From Reticulascus tulasneorum (taxonomy: Eukaryota; Ascomycota; Sordariomycetes; Glomerellales; Reticulascaceae), in NCBI GenBank assembly GCA_001557505.1, contig LSAX01000007.1, positions 2,356,001-2,420,000 of the forward strand: a stretch of DNA of 64,000 bases. The letters run 5' to 3'. The position numbers were made by a program, and so were the translations under genes. The notes under the pieces are model-generated. The model ran no database searches and was not told the origin of the DNA. It was given only the letters and a program-made list of their open reading frames with translations. This document shows, piece by piece, positions 12,438 to 24,406 of this stretch. Each line of letters begins with the position of its first letter. Within the stretch, counting starts at the first letter, position 1.

Positions 12438-15400
12438 GGGAGCGACTTGGTCAACGGTTCGGGATTCGTTGGGCCGTGTCGTTATTTGGCATGCATGATG
12501 TGTTGAGTCCGTGAATTGGGTTGGATACGGAGCTGCAACTAGCATTTGGGGCTTGGTCGAGGTATGATGGAAGTGAAAGTGTGGAAGGCACGACACGACT
12601 ACCCAAGGTAACAAGCGCATAGCATATTTCGTAGACTCGATGGCCACTATCCTTGAAACTCGCGTATTCCAGATATGTCTAGAATATGGGTTGCCAGCGG
12701 CTTGGCGCCATCAGACCCTTTTCCGCAAATAAACCCGCTACTTCAGCTTCAGCACACATACTGCTGTTCATTGCGCCTCACTTCTCATCCCTTATAGCCT
12801 TGTTTGGCTTCTACGTCTTGCTAGTCCACTAACAGCGGATGCTAGTGGGATCGACCGGTAGACACGATATGCGGAGTTCTTGAAAGATTTGCTTAGGACT
12901 ACGAAAAGATCCGTGGTTTTCTCGACTCGATATCCTCTGCATCTCCCAGACACATGCCTGACTCTCCAGACCCATGTAGTTCTCGTCTTTTATATGGGGC
13001 AGCGGTTCACTCGAGTCTCCAGTTCTTTGTTTCATCTACAAGTGGTTGGAGGCGATGACATGCCAGGTCGGACCCGCGAAGATCAACTGAAGCTCTACAT
13101 CATGTCCTTCTAAATCCGATTGACATTCCAGGTAGGGAGATCGGGCATCGCCGAGACAAAGTTGCTTGGCCATAGTGACAGGCGGTGGAGCGCCTGGCAT
13201 GCTGCCTTCAGCTTTACCTTGGCAGAGAGGAGAAACATTGTGGTTCAACCTCAAAGTTCAGCTAGCGTGAAAGAGACTGGGCAGTCGGTCAAACCAATCG
13301 GTAAAGAGAGCGAAGATTCCAGGATGAAGAGGAACGGTCTTGACGATCAACCCTACCACTAGCACGCTACCACGAATACGGTGCCACGAATACCACCATA
13401 TTATTAGAATCAGGCACAAAGACACCGGGTCGAGAGCCCGTCCAAGGTTGTTCCCGTAGCGCATACCAAGAGCAATAGCTCCCGCGTCGTCGATCAGCGG
13501 AAGCTCATCTTTTTGGGGTTATATTGAGCCTCGTGCATTTACCCGCCCACCAAAAAACAACCCGCGGGTTCAAAAGGCATTCATTTTCTGGCACAAAATG
13601 AACCACACACGGCCCAGCTCACTGCAAGTTGATTCTGATGGGACTCGGAGCTCCTCTCGATCTCGTATTTTTATTGTTTTGCCACATGGTGAGCCTTGCC
13701 GTGATCTCGCCATGCTGACTGATTTCTTCTGTTGCTGTTGAAATAAATCATCCCTTTGAAGTTCCCTTGTGGGGTTACACACAACCGTAAAAGTGGGGCC
13801 TTTTCGCGGCAGGGAGTTATCCGATGTTGGGAAGCAGTGACGTCAGGGCGTCCAGGGTGTGCAGGGAAGTCGATCAGGGGGACACGGCGGGTTCTTGGGT
13901 GGGAAATCCGGGAAGTAAAACTTTCTTTCAAGCCCAGAGAATCCGACTCAGTTTCCTTGCGTTATAGATGGTGTGTAGAGGGTTCGCAGCATTTTATGTT
14001 TCTTCCCAACATCGTGAGGAATAATTCTTCATGATCGATATCGAAGATGAGGTTTTTTGGAAACCCCAGATTCACCACTCATCCCCCCCCGCGCTGACGT
14101 ATGTAGGTACATATGTATAGTTCCTACCCACGACGCGGGAAGTGCATGACGTGAGGTAAATACGTCACCGGGATCAAGAAAAAAAAGTAGAGGGAACAGG
14201 ACAGGCAAGCTTAGCAGAAAAAGGGGGGGTAGACAGCAACACCGTAGCCTTTCCCCCCCATCTACTCCTCCTGTCGGAAGAGCAAAAAGATCAACCACCA
14301 CCATGGGGAGAGAAGCAGTCTGGTGGTGTATGTGACTGGCTGGCACTGTCCGTCTCTTTAAATAACATGTGGCCTCTAGGCGAAATGCGACGAACAACAA
14401 GCGCAATGGTTCATGTCGCTGCCCGCGCGCCGCTGGGAATCGGGATGGGGACTGTCCCCCAGAGAGAGAGAGAGAAAAGGGCCAACCACCACCACCACCC
14501 CATATGCAACCCTAGATTTGACAGAGAAGTATTGGACAAGGGGGGGCCCGCGACGCAAATGATGGCATTTATTGGGGATCCCACCATGTTCGGCATCGGT
14601 CGCAGTCCCGTCTCCCCAGCCAAAAGTCACCACGGACTGCATCCTCCTCCTCCCCGTCCACCACCCGTGCTCCCTCACTCTGGACATCTGGATAACCTAT
14701 TCTGTTCCCACAAGCCACATCGGTCTTGTCCCCGCCCTCTTATTAGCGAGTGCGTGCTGTACGAGTATGCGTACTCATCAAAGTCACCCTGCCACCATTC
14801 ACCATCGCCCTGGGTTGCCTTCCGTCGCAACGGGGCCTGACGGGGGTGCTGGTAGGGCGGATTAGGCCCAAGTGAATGCGGTTAATTCCGTGGCGCCGAC
14901 GAGGAAAAAGCCATCAGATCCATCCCATAACCCTCATCAGTCATCTATGCAAATCCGTGAGAAACCTAGGTGGGAAATACCAGCCATCAACATCCCCCCA
15001 TCCCCCCCCCCCCCCCCCCTTTCCATAGCATCGCGTACCGTGCCAGGGTTAACGGGCGTAACCGAGATTCCCCCTTCACCCCCCGTGGCTTTCTTCCCAT
15101 ACTCCATTATTCGTCTCGCTTTCTTGCTTCTTCCTCATCTTCTTCTGCTGCTGCTACTGCCGCCTTGTGGACTCGACATACAAAGGGGTCATCGCAAAGA
15201 GAAGAGCGTAGGATTCGGAAGAACTACAACCTCATAGCCTGCATCCCTCGGGGCATCTGGTCCTAGCTTCATCGAAGAACAGGTTTAAAAGTCCCCGCAA
15301 AATGTTCTCTACTGAGGGACATCCATAATTACCTACCTGTCACATAACGGTATTCCTGGACGGAACTGACGCCTGTGTTGCTGGTTGCTCCACCCACTGG

Positions 15401-15767
15401 CGCGCGACCTAACCTTGTACCTAGCCAGCCGCCCCGCAGGCCGGTCGACCGCCAATTTTTGGCCCCATTCAGTTTCCTTCCCTACACACCTCCCGCTCTC
15501 CTCAAACTGAGCGCCTTGCATTCTCGAAGCCCTTTTGGTCTCTTGGCCGGCCTGTCATTTTCAAACGTTCTCAACTAGCCTTCACCCTAACCTAGTTCCT
15601 CCCAACACCACTGGCCGCGGCCCTAATTTTTCGTCGTTGAGATATCTTTCAGGGTAACCTCGTCGAATCGGCCAAGAATGCGAACAGATACAAGATAGTA
15701 GCTCCCCCACAGACTGTCGAACCGTCTTCCAAGGACGACCTGGGCGGACGACGTCGTCGATGCCACC
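12438..15767. other. Long intergenic region and leader of the histidine kinase gene
   Basis: 3.3 kb without a convincing gene. From about 14.0 kb it contains C- and GA-runs, including an uninterrupted C18 at 15002-15019 and (GA)n near 14462. The last ~600 bp is CT-rich, typical of a long transcribed leader. The short open frames (up to 157 aa) are low-complexity Pro/Ser/Arg strings produced by the C-rich composition, and I do not treat them as genes. Confidence 0.5.
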
Positions 15768-18700
15768 ATGTATCCGCCACTACGCGGTCTAGGTCTAGTT
15801 GACCTTCTCGAGTCCGACCCGCGACCCTCCTTCGTCGTCGCCCTTCCTGCCTCCTTCGAGGCGCCTTCGCCGTCTGAGATCGCATACAGCAACCCGGCTC
15901 TGTCGAGTAATGCGAACCTCCTCTCGGCGCTGCTCTCGATATCGGGCGAGGACCATGCGACCTTTTGGGAATGGATCAACTCGGACTCCAGTGCCTCGCA
16001 CTCCTTCACACACCTCAACCTGTTCTGGACCCGAATCGGCGTACTCGGCAAGTGGGTGGTCGTGAGCTCCAATGAGCATCCGCCCACCTCAGAACCACCC
16101 AGGAAGATTAGGCTCGATGGTGGTGCAAGAGAAGGGAGTGCAGGAATGTTGCATCACCACAGCACCGGTAACCAGGTACCCACCACCACGGGTTCTTACG
16201 GACAAGAAGGCCCGACGAACGCGCATATCGTGCGGTCAGTTACCGATCCCGCTCTGATTTTACCAGACTTCCTGCCGGACCAAGATACATTTCTCGACGT
16301 TGTCGAGAGAGTGGACTGGGGCTCTACACCACTGGGGCCTATGGACCAATGGCCGGCTCTGCTTCAGCAAACCTACAGCCAGATTCTGTGTAACTCGCAG
16401 CCTGCGGCCATCTACTGGGGGGATCAGTTCACGACGGTGTATAACGAGGCTTTCAGCGAACTTTTCGGCCCGCGACACCCTGGCCTCCTGGGGAAGTCTA
16501 TGATGGAAGTGTTCCCGGACATTGCGGATCGGTTAAAGGAGATGATGGATACCGCAGTCCAGAAACAACGAGCGAGCAATGAGGATGAAGGGCGATTCTT
16601 TGTCGAAAGGCTGGACGGTCCGCCCCTGGAGACTTACCTCAAGTGGTCCATTGTGCCTCTTATCCAGAACAACGAGTGCCTGGGCTTCATCCATCCCATT
16701 TCCGAGACAACACTTTACCAGCTTTTCCGACGGAGGATCAAAATGTTGGTGGATATGGGTGAAGTACTGGCCACGGCGACGGATGTCAAGTCATACTGGA
16801 GCAAGCTTATCGAAGAGATCGCGGCCAGCAATCCCGATTACGACATTCCCCTTGCCATTCTCTACTCGGTCGACGAGGAGACTGGCGCAACGAAGGGCAG
16901 AGACACCGATTCTAGTTGCGAGAAAATCTGTCGACTCGAAGGCGCACTGGGTGCGCCAGTAAACCATCCGATCACACCAATGATTCTAAATCTCGGCGAC
17001 ACAGATGCTGGCTTAGCCCCGCAGTTTCGTGACGCCATTCAAAGGAAAACACCCGTTTTGATCGGGACGGCTGACGGCAGCCTGCCTCTCAATCTGCTGG
17101 ATGGCATACAGTGGCGCGGCTTTGGTGATCCCTGTGAGGCCGCTATCATTCTGCCTATTCGGCCCACCAAGGAAGAGAATGTCATGGGACTATTGGTTCT
17201 CGGCCTCAACCCACGGCGACCCTACGACGACGCATATACCCTCTATATCCAGCTTCTCAGCCAGAAACTTACAACTTCACTGGCGTGTACTGTCCTCCTC
17301 GAAGAAGAGAAGCGGCGAGGTCGCAACGCTGCCGAGGAAGCTGCTTATGATCAAGAAATGCTGAAAGAGAAGTTGGCTTATCAAACAAAGGAGGCTGGAG
17401 AATACACGAGGCTCTTCCAGACCGTGTCGGGTTTCATCCCGAACGGTTTCTCCATCGGCGACAGCCAGGGGAATATAACCTTCGCGAACGGTCTTTGGTA
17501 TCGAATCACTGGGTATCCCGATGGTCCTGTTTCGCAGGACGGATTCTTGCAGTGTGTCATGCAGGAAGATCGAGGCAAGATTCTTCGTGCATATGAGGAG
17601 CTCCAGACTACCGACGAGGTCGAGTTCGAATTCCGAGTTAGGAGAACGGAGCGTGAGGACGTGCCACGCTCACACGATTCTCCTTTCGACAACGCAAAGT
17701 TAGACCTCAGTGCTTTGGACGACAGGACTGAAAGACACGTCATGGCTCAAGCGAGAGCCGAGCGCGCTCAAGATGGAACTATCATCAGGACTTTCACCTG
17801 CCTGACCGATGTTACTGTGCACAAGCGAACCGCGGACGAGGCGATGCGGCGCGCGCAACAAGCGGAAAACCTAAAGCGAATGGCAGAGCTGGCGACGGTT
17901 GGCATGTTTGACATGGATATCAGCGGTCGTCTCCTTGGCGCAAACAACGTTTTCTACGAGGTCTGCGGGATAGCAAAAGTCGACCCGACGAAGGTTGATG
18001 TGCGGCCATGGCAGACCTCGGTCGTCGACGAGGACCTGCCGATTCTGGAGGAGAGCTTGTCCCAGCTTGTAAGCGAAGGGAAGCCGCAGATTGCTGAGAT
18101 GCGGTTGAAGACGACCTGGATTGCCGAAGATCTTGCTGGAAACAGCATTACAGCACCAAGATGGGTGAACGCTACCTTTATGCCGGTTAGCAATAGCGAC
18201 GGCGTGGTACAATCCTTTACTGGCTGTCTCAGCGATGTGTCCTTGCAGAAATGGCAGCTCGAGCTCGAGACTCAGCGAAAGGAGGAGGCTATCGAGTCGA
18301 AGCGGCAGCAAGACAACTTTATCGACATGACATCGCACGAGATGCGGAATCCGCTCAGCGCAATAATACATTGCTCCGATGCCATCATCGCGTCTCTGTC
18401 CCGCTGTCAGCAGCTTGTCGAGCAACGACCATTAACACCGGGTGGCGGGTCTCGCGACGACCCCGAAGACGTTGACGGACCTCCGGATCTGAAGCGGCTC
18501 ATTACTGATGGCATTGACAACGCCGAAACCATCGTGGCTTGTGCGCAACATCAGAAGCGCATTGTAGATGACATCTTGACAATGTCGAAACTGGATTCCA
18601 AGTTACTGGCTGTAACCCCCTGCACAGTCAACCCAATCCTGATTGGAGAAGAGGCACTCAAGATGTTTGATGTCGAAGCGCGGCGAGTAGACATTGACCT

Positions 18701-19826
18701 CAACATGACGGTCGACCAATCATACACCGACCTGGGCCTTGAATACCTCGATCTTGATCCTTCACGCGTGAAGCAGGTACTTATCAATCTGCTGACGAAC
18801 GCTTTGAAGTTCACCAAATCCGAGTCAACACGCAATGTCTCGGTCTGTATGAAAGCATCCCGAGAGCGGCCAACGGATGAGACCTCGTCCGTCACATTCA
18901 TCCCACGTTCTTGTGCCGAGGACATGGAGTATGAGCAGCCTGCGCTGGACGGCCGGACCAATCCTGTCTATTTGATGTTCGAAGTCAAGGACACAGGCCA
19001 AGGTTTGACCGACGAGGAAAAGGCGAACCTGTTCAACAAGTTCGTGCAAGCCAGCTCGCGGACACATGTCAAATACGGCGGCTCGGGTCTCGGACTGTTT
19101 ATCTCGCGACGGTTAACGGAACTGCAGAAAGGTGCTATTGGCGTATCCAGCCTGCCCGGGGTCGGCTCCACGTTCGCCTTCTTTATTGAAGCGTACCCAC
19201 CCACCGACGCTGCCAGGAGAGAAGCCGAGTCTATGGCGGCGGCCGTGAGGTCTACCGTTATGCCGGTGACCCCAAGCACGAGGGGCAAAGCTAGGGCCCC
19301 GAGCGGGCGCCTGCAGCCACAAAATGCGCAAAATTACGACCCTCGCGTTGACGGCATCCTCATCGTGGAAGACAACCTCATTAACCAGCAGATCACCCGC
19401 CGCGGGCTTCAAGACCGTGGTTTCACAGTCGACGTCGCGAACCATGGCGTCGAAGCGCTGGAGAAGCTCATGCAATCAGTCTCGTTGCAAAACGGCCAGG
19501 AGTACTTCCCCGAGCTCAACTCAGGGACGCCCCTCGCTATCAACCTTATCCTCATGGATATCGAGATGCCCATCCAAGACGGCCTCACTTGCACGCGACG
19601 CATCCGAGAACTGGAGCACGATGGACAAGTGTTTTGCGCGAGCGGCGGTAGGATCCCGATCATCGCGGTCAGTGCGAATGCGAGGACGGAACAAATGCAG
19701 CAGGCCAGGATGGCGGGCTGCGATGATGTGCTGGTCAAGCCGTATCGGATGCCCGAGCTGATCGAGAAGATGCAGGTTGTCGTTCGGCGCATGGGAGGGT
19801 TGACGCCTGCGTCGCCTATGAGGTAG
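15768..19826 (+). CDS. Hybrid histidine kinase with PAS/GAF sensors and C-terminal receiver
   Basis: Sensor kinase that starts a multistep His-Asp phosphorelay, passing phosphate to an Ypd1-type carrier. Single exon, 1352 aa, start in CCACCATG. Order: a ~165-aa variable N-terminus; a PAS-like unit containing WGSTPLGPMDQWP (about 184-320); a GAF-like region (about 321-520); a short coiled linker; PAS (about 548-690) and a second PAS (about 704-840); dimerisation/phosphoacceptor helix with H-box MTSHEMRNPLSA, His857; ATPase domain with N-box Asn1011 (LLTNALKFT), DTGQG near 1070 and GSGLGLFISRR near 1105; receiver 1198-1335 with Asp1202, phosphoacceptor Asp1264 (LMDIEMP) and Lys1324. All catalytic residues are present, so it should be active. 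There is no membrane segment, so it is a soluble sensor. The exact fungal HHK group cannot be assigned from reading alone. Confidence 0.95.
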   Translation: MYPPLRGLGLVDLLESDPRPSFVVALPASFEAPSPSEIAYSNPALSSNANLLSALLSISGEDHATFWEWINSDSSASHSFTHLNLFWTRIGVLGKWVVVSSNEHPPTSEPPRKIRLDGGAREGSAGMLHHHSTGNQVPTTTGSYGQEGPTNAHIVRSVTDPALILPDFLPDQDTFLDVVERVDWGSTPLGPMDQWPALLQQTYSQILCNSQPAAIYWGDQFTTVYNEAFSELFGPRHPGLLGKSMMEVFPDIADRLKEMMDTAVQKQRASNEDEGRFFVERLDGPPLETYLKWSIVPLIQNNECLGFIHPISETTLYQLFRRRIKMLVDMGEVLATATDVKSYWSKLIEEIAASNPDYDIPLAILYSVDEETGATKGRDTDSSCEKICRLEGALGAPVNHPITPMILNLGDTDAGLAPQFRDAIQRKTPVLIGTADGSLPLNLLDGIQWRGFGDPCEAAIILPIRPTKEENVMGLLVLGLNPRRPYDDAYTLYIQLLSQKLTTSLACTVLLEEEKRRGRNAAEEAAYDQEMLKEKLAYQTKEAGEYTRLFQTVSGFIPNGFSIGDSQGNITFANGLWYRITGYPDGPVSQDGFLQCVMQEDRGKILRAYEELQTTDEVEFEFRVRRTEREDVPRSHDSPFDNAKLDLSALDDRTERHVMAQARAERAQDGTIIRTFTCLTDVTVHKRTADEAMRRAQQAENLKRMAELATVGMFDMDISGRLLGANNVFYEVCGIAKVDPTKVDVRPWQTSVVDEDLPILEESLSQLVSEGKPQIAEMRLKTTWIAEDLAGNSITAPRWVNATFMPVSNSDGVVQSFTGCLSDVSLQKWQLELETQRKEEAIESKRQQDNFIDMTSHEMRNPLSAIIHCSDAIIASLSRCQQLVEQRPLTPGGGSRDDPEDVDGPPDLKRLITDGIDNAETIVACAQHQKRIVDDILTMSKLDSKLLAVTPCTVNPILIGEEALKMFDVEARRVDIDLNMTVDQSYTDLGLEYLDLDPSRVKQVLINLLTNALKFTKSESTRNVSVCMKASRERPTDETSSVTFIPRSCAEDMEYEQPALDGRTNPVYLMFEVKDTGQGLTDEEKANLFNKFVQASSRTHVKYGGSGLGLFISRRLTELQKGAIGVSSLPGVGSTFAFFIEAYPPTDAARREAESMAAAVRSTVMPVTPSTRGKARAPSGRLQPQNAQNYDPRVDGILIVEDNLINQQITRRGLQDRGFTVDVANHGVEALEKLMQSVSLQNGQEYFPELNSGTPLAINLILMDIEMPIQDGLTCTRRIRELEHDGQVFCASGGRIPIIAVSANARTEQMQQARMAGCDDVLVKPYRMPELIEKMQVVVRRMGGLTPASPMR

Positions 19827-21642
19827 GCGGCCTTCCAACGGGACTTCGAGCTCGGGCAGCACGTTGATGGGTTATGAGAGGAAGATGCGGACTCGGATGG
19901 CCGGGCTAGGCGTTTTGATCATCTTGGTGCTCGGTCACAGGGGATCACATTATATATGAAGGAACAGGAGGCGCTTTGGAGTTTTAGTTCTTGGACACAT
20001 CAATGCCTGACTGGAGTTGGGGAATCCATTCCGTGGAGGTCGGGGGATATATCAGCTCTGTAACGAATCTGGCATGGAAACATTGGGATTGTAGGATCGT
20101 CGGAATACAACAAGGACGGAAACGGCATGCGAAGCGAGGCTCTTGGATTTTTCGGCCTTGCAATGTTAGGCTCTATATTCTCCTGGATATTATTCCCAGA
20201 TGCCTCAGAAGCTCGTTGTGTACTCTAGCGGGTGCATGGTGGGATGCGGATACAATGCTATAAATATATATTCAACGCACTCCTTGAGCCGGATAGTGAA
20301 ATGTCTGCGTGGCAGTCGCATCTGTGTTGTGGAAGCGAAGTGAAGACGACGACACTCAAAGATCAAACCACCAAATCTCAAATCATGCATCAGTCGAAGA
20401 AGTGCATTCAAAATGAATGCGTCTTTTGGTGGCTACAGGTTTGAAGACTTTTGATGCACATCGGTCAAGCTGTGCGACATGTGCAGAGTCGTAAGCCACC
20501 ATAGTAGATATAATGAAATAATTACACTGAAATAATCACCCTGCTACCTGTATTGAATAAGTTCACATTTATAATCCAGGTTCGCTGGGGAAATCATAAT
20601 AAAAGACTCCAAAGATTGCATTGGTCTGGATCCAACGTTCTGACATGGTCAGTTCGGGGGAATCAAGCCGAGTAGCGTCCTGTGGCTGGCACGGCTTGAA
20701 ATTGGGCCCCCATAATCTGTATGTAGGTACTGTACGGACTAAGGGTGTCGGGAGATCGCTGCTGCAGGTGAGGCTCTTTTCCGCCAAAGATGACCACGTC
20801 TTGAGCTGGCTGCCTTCGGCAACTCGGCCGATTGTGCAGCTCCAAGAAACAACGAAAGATAACCTTTGGCGATTGGGATGTCAAAGCTGCCATTGCGCCC
20901 TCGCCCTCGCGTAGACACCCTGCCAAGTGGCTATCAGGGGACGAGACACACCCCCCCAGGTGCCAAAGCTAACTAAGCGGATGTGAACATGGTGGGGGGG
21001 CATGGGGCATGGCGGGGTCGCCAATTGAGGAATCGCGAACGACCCCTCATGCTTCCTAATCTTCACCTAGTGGGCAAGCATGGCGATCCACGCGGATTAA
21101 GTAATGTCGACGAAAAAAGATCACCTCGAGAAAGGCTATTACACTGGAGCCAATGGGCAGATTGTTTGATGACGGCCGGAATTGGTCAGCCAACTTCCCT
21201 GTGTTTGCTGTGCGGGACTGCGACCCCTCTCGGCTGGAAAGGCTACTCGACGTATGACGCGAGATCGGGGGCATGGTTATGCCCCAGTCTTTCGATCCGA
21301 TAAAATAGATATTTAAAGGACTACCGGCACTAATTAGGTATCTAATACCCGCACTAGGCCGTGCCGGACTCGCCGATTCTTCTGTTCCCCGGCATACTTC
21401 CCACTCTGTAACCTGTATCTCTCCCAATCTCTCTTGTCAGCTTACCTTACCTCACCTTCTACAGCCGTTGATATCCTCTCCCCCCCTCCCCCCCGCCAGT
21501 TCGCAGTATTAAAGCTCTCTGCCCCTTTGCGCGAAGAAACCTCACCTTTTTGGTGTTGAGGCAATCGGATTTAAAACCACAAAGACTTTTGAACCTTAAG
21601 CCTTACAAGCAAGGAAACCGAAAAAGGCACAACCAAGACAAG
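19827..21642. other. Intergenic region before the Dabb gene
   Basis: 1.8 kb containing the kinase 3' UTR, then AT-rich sequence and, near 20.95-21.0 kb and 21.48 kb, short C/G runs. The final 200 bp is CT-rich and fits a leader for the Dabb gene. No coding frame I can support. Confidence 0.5.
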
Positions 21643-22078
21643 ATGGCGGACCGCATTCACAGGATCACCATGTTCAAGCTCCCGGACCCGGAGGACCAGA
21701 AGAAGCTGATTGAGCAGTATGAGATCCTCGCCAAGACGAACAAGAAGGTAAACACTGCCCATCTCTAAGCGAGCCCTCTCCCCGTCTCCCTTACGTCCAA
21801 ATCTACTACGACCCTCATCGTTGGAGCTTGCTAACCCGATGGACTCGCAGGACGGGAAGCCCTATATCCTCTCGCTGACCGCTGGGCCGGCCGAGGACGA
21901 CCCGAGAAGCCAGGGCTTCACCTTCGTTGCCAAGAGCGAGTTCGCCAGCCTGGAGGACATGAAGTTCTACGACGACGAATGCCCTGCGCATACGGCGCTG
22001 AAGGGTGTCGCGAAGGGCTTGGGGCTGCAGGGTATCATGACTGTCTACTTCAAGCCCCAGGCCGTGGCTGTCTTGTAA
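21643..22078 (+). CDS. Dabb (stress-responsive A/B barrel) domain protein
   Basis: Two exons, 21643-21747 and 21851-22078, with a 103-bp intron (branch GCTAAC); product 110 aa. The whole protein is one Dabb unit: HRITMFKLPDPEDQKKLIEQY at the start (strand-helix, with the His typical of the fold), a central GFTFVAKSEFASLEDMKFY block and the ...YDDECPAHTALKGVAKG segment with the conserved acidic-His pair. Dabb proteins dimerise into barrels. Some are stress proteins, and a few (plant olivetolic acid cyclase) close polyketide rings. Small homologues of this length are widespread in fungi and mostly uncharacterised, so a stress or metabolic role is the default. It is convergent with the START-like gene (193 bp gap). 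Confidence 0.85.
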
Positions 22079-22271
22079 GAATGCGATGTGCATTCTCTGG
22101 AGATGGGGGAACCCAAGAGGTGGAGTCCAAGTAATGGAAGAGGTATATAGATTCGACGTCGACGAAGGGTTTGTAGAGATATATACTTGCAATTGGAGAC
22201 GACAGTCAAATTTACCCTCAGGTCTCGGAACAGCCCTGTGTCTCGGCTCCGCAAGCATTAATATATGACAG

Positions 22272-22931
22272 TCAACCAGATCCCTCAGGTAGGTTCTTCT
22301 CCTTCTCCATCGCCTCGGCAAATTCCTTCAGCCCATCCATCCAGGCCCCGAACCCGACCACCAGCGTCGACTCCATCGCCATCATCACCCCCGGCGCAAT
22401 GACACCATAGAACGTCTCCCAGCAGGCATACTCCGTGCCCCCGTCACTCGCCGCCACGCACTCCTGTATCCGTTCCGACCGCAGCACAAACCCGGGCGTG
22501 GCGCCTCCCGCCTTCCACGCAACCCTGAGCCCCTTCCTGCCCGTAGATTCGTCGTTGATCTCCTCCAGACGCGTGACCTCCAGCGGCTGCACCCAGCTGA
22601 TCTTGTCCGAGTTTGGGTCGAAACGGAGCTGGAAGTTGACTTTGGTCCCTGGGAGGAGGTATTCCTCCGACCTGGCGGGGTCGATGAGCTGGGATATGCT
22701 GGGTGGGAGGGTGGAGGGGGCGGCCGGGTGGGTTATGACTGCGCGCGGGCTGAACTTGTTCCAGGCGGGGTAGGTCTTCGTGTCGAGCAGCGCGGCCAGG
22801 CAGGTTGCTGGCGAGGCGGCGATGTGGGTTGAGCAGGCTAGTGTGGTGCTTCCGCCTGGGCCATAAGTTGGTGTTGGAATGGTTGGCCTTATAGACGCCG
22901 GGCGCTGGTTGGGAGGGATGAGATTCGACAT
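22272..22931 (-). CDS. SRPBCC/START-like ligand-binding protein
   Basis: Single exon, 219 aa from the Met at 22931; an in-frame Met 21 codons upstream gives 240 aa but adds a non-conserved lead. The pattern is SRPBCC (polyketide cyclase/dehydrase-like): CSTHIAASPATCLAALLDT followed by YPAWNKFSPRAV near residues 45-65, the usual 'entering helix then W-x-F' opening. A central strand set follows (LLPGTKVNFQLRFDP, ISWVQPLEVTRLEEI, GLRVAWKAGG), then ERIQECV and a long C-terminal helix (MDGLKEFAEAMEKEKN). The fold makes a deep hydrophobic pocket for lipids or polyketides. No catalytic residue can be assigned. It lies beside the Dabb gene and 1.5 kb from the MFS gene, which makes a link to the neighbouring cluster possible but unproven. 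Confidence 0.75.
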   Translation of the reverse strand: MSNLIPPNQRPASIRPTIPTPTYGPGGSTTLACSTHIAASPATCLAALLDTKTYPAWNKFSPRAVITHPAAPSTLPPSISQLIDPARSEEYLLPGTKVNFQLRFDPNSDKISWVQPLEVTRLEEINDESTGRKGLRVAWKAGGATPGFVLRSERIQECVAASDGGTEYACWETFYGVIAPGVMMAMESTLVVGFGAWMDGLKEFAEAMEKEKNLPEGSG

Positions 22932-24406
22932 CTTGAAGCGGCGCTGGTGATCTGAGTTTAGAGAGAGTTCCTGGAAGGGTGGAACGTATGTCACGCAGCG
23001 ATTCCGCAGATTTGTAGATTCAGCTCAAGTTTTGTTTAGCCGTTATACGTTTCGGGCCTGTTGCGTATTCATTAGGTTTCAATCAATTAGTGTTCCGAGC
23101 CCGTTCAGAGATTGTTGGTGGTGAGATGGAGTCTGGAGTTCTGCGATGCATCTGCAATGGCCCATGTCGACATTCTTTCCGCGTGTTCACTACTCATGTC
23201 GCTAATCTCAAGCCTCGCCCCAAACTGTGCCCCTAATTTACAGGGGTTTGCTCCGGGTACCTTGGTGGTCCTTGGCAGGGGAGCCCAGACCATAATTCCA
23301 GACTGATTCCAGCTGGACCGATTCGAGCTTCAAATGCGAACTACCTACGCTCCATGGATTCCTACGACTCAACTTCCAGAACGCTTTCATTGGTTATCCT
23401 CATTTCTCCTTCCGCCATTCAAAGTGCAGGATTCTGATCCTACGCGGCAGTGGCTGATGGCATGCATGATCTATGCGGGGGGGGGGGGGTTCGTGCCGTC
23501 CCGAATTTCTGACATATGGGATCCTGAAGTCAGAATCTTGATTTAATCGTCGGGCTTTAGACGAGATCTAGCAAATCATCGATCAGGTAACGCCATGGGT
23601 CATATGCTGATGCCAAAAGTTGAATTTGGACATCCCATGCGACCATCTGACCATGGTCCTGGCACAATGAGCTGCCGTGGAGCATCTCAAGCACCACACA
23701 GGACATCCTCCGCTCTCCGTTCGTACGCCATCAAATAAAGCAACTCGAACCGAGATACTTCAAAAGTCATTGAACATCCTCCCAATACACAACGAGTGAG
23801 GAAAAACACTCTGCCCTGTCTCGGGCCATGGCTGCCACCTCCTCAACCGAAGCAATCTCCGAGACATTGTGCGGCCATGCAGGTCTTGACAGGCTGGGGC
23901 CGCCTACAGTCGCTCGCTTTCAGCTAGAGATTCGAAACCTGCACTTTGAAATGGGCTGCTTACCGATGGACTGCTGCTGAAGGGATATCTTGGTGAAACG
24001 GTGAAACGGCGAAACAGGCATCTCGACGTGCTTACAGACATCAGCCACGACTAAGCTTGTACAGGGTCATGAAGAAAATTCCTGATTTGGAGGAACAAGT
24101 AATAAGACACACACACATGGTAAAACGTCATAGGCCATGTTGCTCGTAGAACCATCTCATGAAGTAACCACCACCTACCATGGCTACATCAGCAAGGTCG
24201 AAAGGGCCTCGAGATGAAGATGCTGTCACAAACGCCGCCTCCTGTCTCAGTATCTTTCCACGCCCGGCGCCAGGCCTTGCCCTAAACTCCTCCAAGAAAC
24301 CCTTCTAAATCGCAAAGAAACCCCCATGTGAGTCAACGGGAAGATGGGTGGCAGTGAACCATCCCAAAAGGAAGGCGGAAGTCCCGAGGAAAGTGATCTG
24401 ACCGAC
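22932..24406. other. Intergenic region between START-like and MFS genes
   Basis: 1.5 kb carrying the promoter of the START-like gene and the 3' UTR of the MFS gene. A G13 run lies at 23477-23489. No coding frame of note. Confidence 0.5.
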
